In this document: positions 63,238 to 64,000 of the stretch, one piece after another
Layout of the letters: each line of letters opens with the position of its first letter
Numbering within the stretch: position 1 is the first letter of the stretch
Assembly: GCF_900476105.1 (NCBI RefSeq)
Contig: NZ_LS991951.1
Location: 682,001-746,000 of the forward strand
DNA: 64,000 bases
Direction: 5' to 3'
From: Mycoplasmopsis edwardii
Lineage (GTDB): Bacteria; Bacillota_I; Bacilli_A; Mycoplasmatales; Metamycoplasmataceae
Notes under the pieces: model-generated
The model's database searches: none
The model's input: only the letters and a program-made list of their open reading frames with translations
Told to the model about the DNA's origin: nothing
Position numbers and translations under genes: made by a program

Positions 63238-64000
63238 ATGCAAAAAAAACATAAATTATTAATCGTTGCAATTTCATCATTATTATTTGTTACATCCGTT
63301 ACTGCTACAGCAGTTTTAATTGGTAAACTAGGAAATAAAAAAGTAAAAGCAACTACAAAAGAAGATTTAAATGCTTTAGTTGATGCATTAGAATACCCAT
63401 CAACAAATGCACAAGCTAAACAAGAAATTAAAGATAGCTACAAAGATGTTGAAAAATCAAATGATTTAAACAGATTCAAAGAAGATATTATGAAAATTGC
63501 TGAAAAAGTTAGATCAGCAAAAGCAAAAATTGCTGAATTATCAGAAGCAAAAAGAACTGAATTAAATGCTGAATTAGATAAAACTAATACAGATGAAGAA
63601 TTCAATGCATTAAATGAAAAAATCAAACAAGCTACTTTTGAAGACAAAAAAGCTGAAGTATTGGCATCTATAGCTGCTTTAGCATATCCTTCAACTGCGG
63701 CTCAAGCTAAAGAAGATCTTAAAGTAAGAGTTAATGTTTTAACAACAATTGAAGAATTAGATGCCTTTGGAATCACTGTTGCAAATGATATTTCTAAAAA
63801 AGTAAGTGATTTAAAAGACAGAATTGCTAAGTTAACAGAAGAAAAAAGAGCAGAACTTAACAGTGACTTAGATAGTGCTGATACAGATGCAGAATTTAAA
63901 GCTATCGAAGACAAATTAAACCCAATTGAAGTCGCAAACAAAAAAGCTGAATTAGATGCATTGGTAGATGCAATTGCTTACCCATCTCAAAGTGCTCAAG
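63238..64000 (+). CDS. Surface-anchored repeat protein (3' end outside window)
   Basis: At least 254 residues, cut by the window edge. A basic start and a single hydrophobic segment (LLIVAISSLLFVTSVTATAV, about 7-27) anchor or export it. There is no lipobox Cys. From residue 42 it is built of helical repeats of 97-98 residues, each beginning L.AL..A.AYPS..AQAK and closing with an AELxEEKRAEL type helix. The YPS tracts are at 63394, 63685 and 63979. Such tandem helical modules are typical of mycoplasma surface proteins that bind host factors (GA-like), but the ligand is unknown. Confidence 0.8.
   Translation, partial: MQKKHKLLIVAISSLLFVTSVTATAVLIGKLGNKKVKATTKEDLNALVDALEYPSTNAQAKQEIKDSYKDVEKSNDLNRFKEDIMKIAEKVRSAKAKIAELSEAKRTELNAELDKTNTDEEFNALNEKIKQATFEDKKAEVLASIAALAYPSTAAQAKEDLKVRVNVLTTIEELDAFGITVANDISKKVSDLKDRIAKLTEEKRAELNSDLDSADTDAEFKAIEDKLNPIEVANKKAELDALVDAIAYPSQSAQ
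63364..64000 (+). repeat. Tandem 97-98-codon protein repeats
   Basis: Repeat starts (YPS tract) at 63394, 63685 and 63979, spaced 291 and 294 bases. Units share the YPS...AQAK start and the E.KR.ELN..LD...TD.EF.A end. DNA identity between units is moderate, so the copies are not recent duplications. Confidence 0.8.

Overview
The window is chromosomal DNA of a mycoplasma (Mollicutes), most likely of the hominis/synoviae group (Mycoplasmopsis). The evidence is direct. The sequence is very AT-rich, and almost every conserved protein reads through in-frame TGA codons at positions where tryptophan is expected, so UGA = Trp (for example the WCGPC active site of thioredoxin and the GGSWGT nucleophile motif of the proline iminopeptidase). 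All coordinates here use genetic code 4. There are no cell-wall genes. Phosphoketolase, DUF31 protease, secreted 5'-nucleotidase and a repeat-bearing surface protein fit this group.

Layout. 1-2277 (minus): efp, an Asp23-like protein, a tail-anchored protein and a multipass membrane protein. 2278-2949: spacer with an IS30-type transposase remnant. 2950-4227 (plus): a solitary 5S rRNA gene and dnaJ under a CIRCE-like operator. 4311-13862 (minus): mscL, rluB, nadD-yqeK, dinB, sufU, sufS, an orphan gene, nusB, a large DUF2779 nuclease-like protein and tsaC. 13940-18381 (plus): DUF31 lipoprotein protease, DUF3137 membrane protein and a chrA pair. 18411-25966 (minus): permease, hpt, greA, then mnmA-alaS-ruvX-membrane protein. 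26062-33043 (plus): tRNA-Arg, a heterodimeric ABC exporter, rpmG, pepP, pip, with one minus-strand pseudogene inside. 33075-41085 (minus, apart from a plus-strand tRNA-Thr): msrB, trxA, two M17 aminopeptidases, yigZ-rbgA-divIVA-like-trmH-trmL, tuf. 41462-45620 (plus): phosphoketolase with a one-base frameshift, a small broken membrane gene, a perfect 23-bp inverted repeat, and a trigger-factor-like chaperone. 45697-51229 (minus): the conserved dnaX-ybaB-recR-tmk-holB-rsmI order and a 37-residue basic protein. 51492-53615 (plus): lipoprotein 5'-nucleotidase. 53687-57191 (minus): mazG-like, der, cmk, two unknowns. 57351-64000 (plus): uvrA, hprK-lgt-trxB and a repeat protein that runs off the window.

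How it works together. Most genes are core housekeeping: translation (efp, alaS, tuf, tsaC, mnmA, RNA modification, GTPases der/rbgA), replication and repair (dnaX, holB, recR, uvrA, dinB, ruvX), Fe-S or sulfur mobilisation (sufS/sufU), thiol redox (trxA, trxB, msrB) and peptide scavenging (pepP, pip, two M17 peptidases, DUF31 protease). Operons are tightly packed: at least eight junctions are one-base TAATG stop/start overlaps, and others overlap by 8-17 bases. Convergent units share bidirectional hairpin terminators, some of which contain the stop codon.

The points most worth a second look are the frameshift in the active-site region of phosphoketolase, the CIRCE-like box on an apparently leaderless dnaJ, the DUF2779 protein with a decayed PD-(D/E)XK-like half and an intact DEDD-like half, the perfect 23-bp inverted repeat beside a broken gene, and the Asp23/tail-anchored protein pair in a wall-less cell. 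I did not find a clearly novel defence or mobile system.
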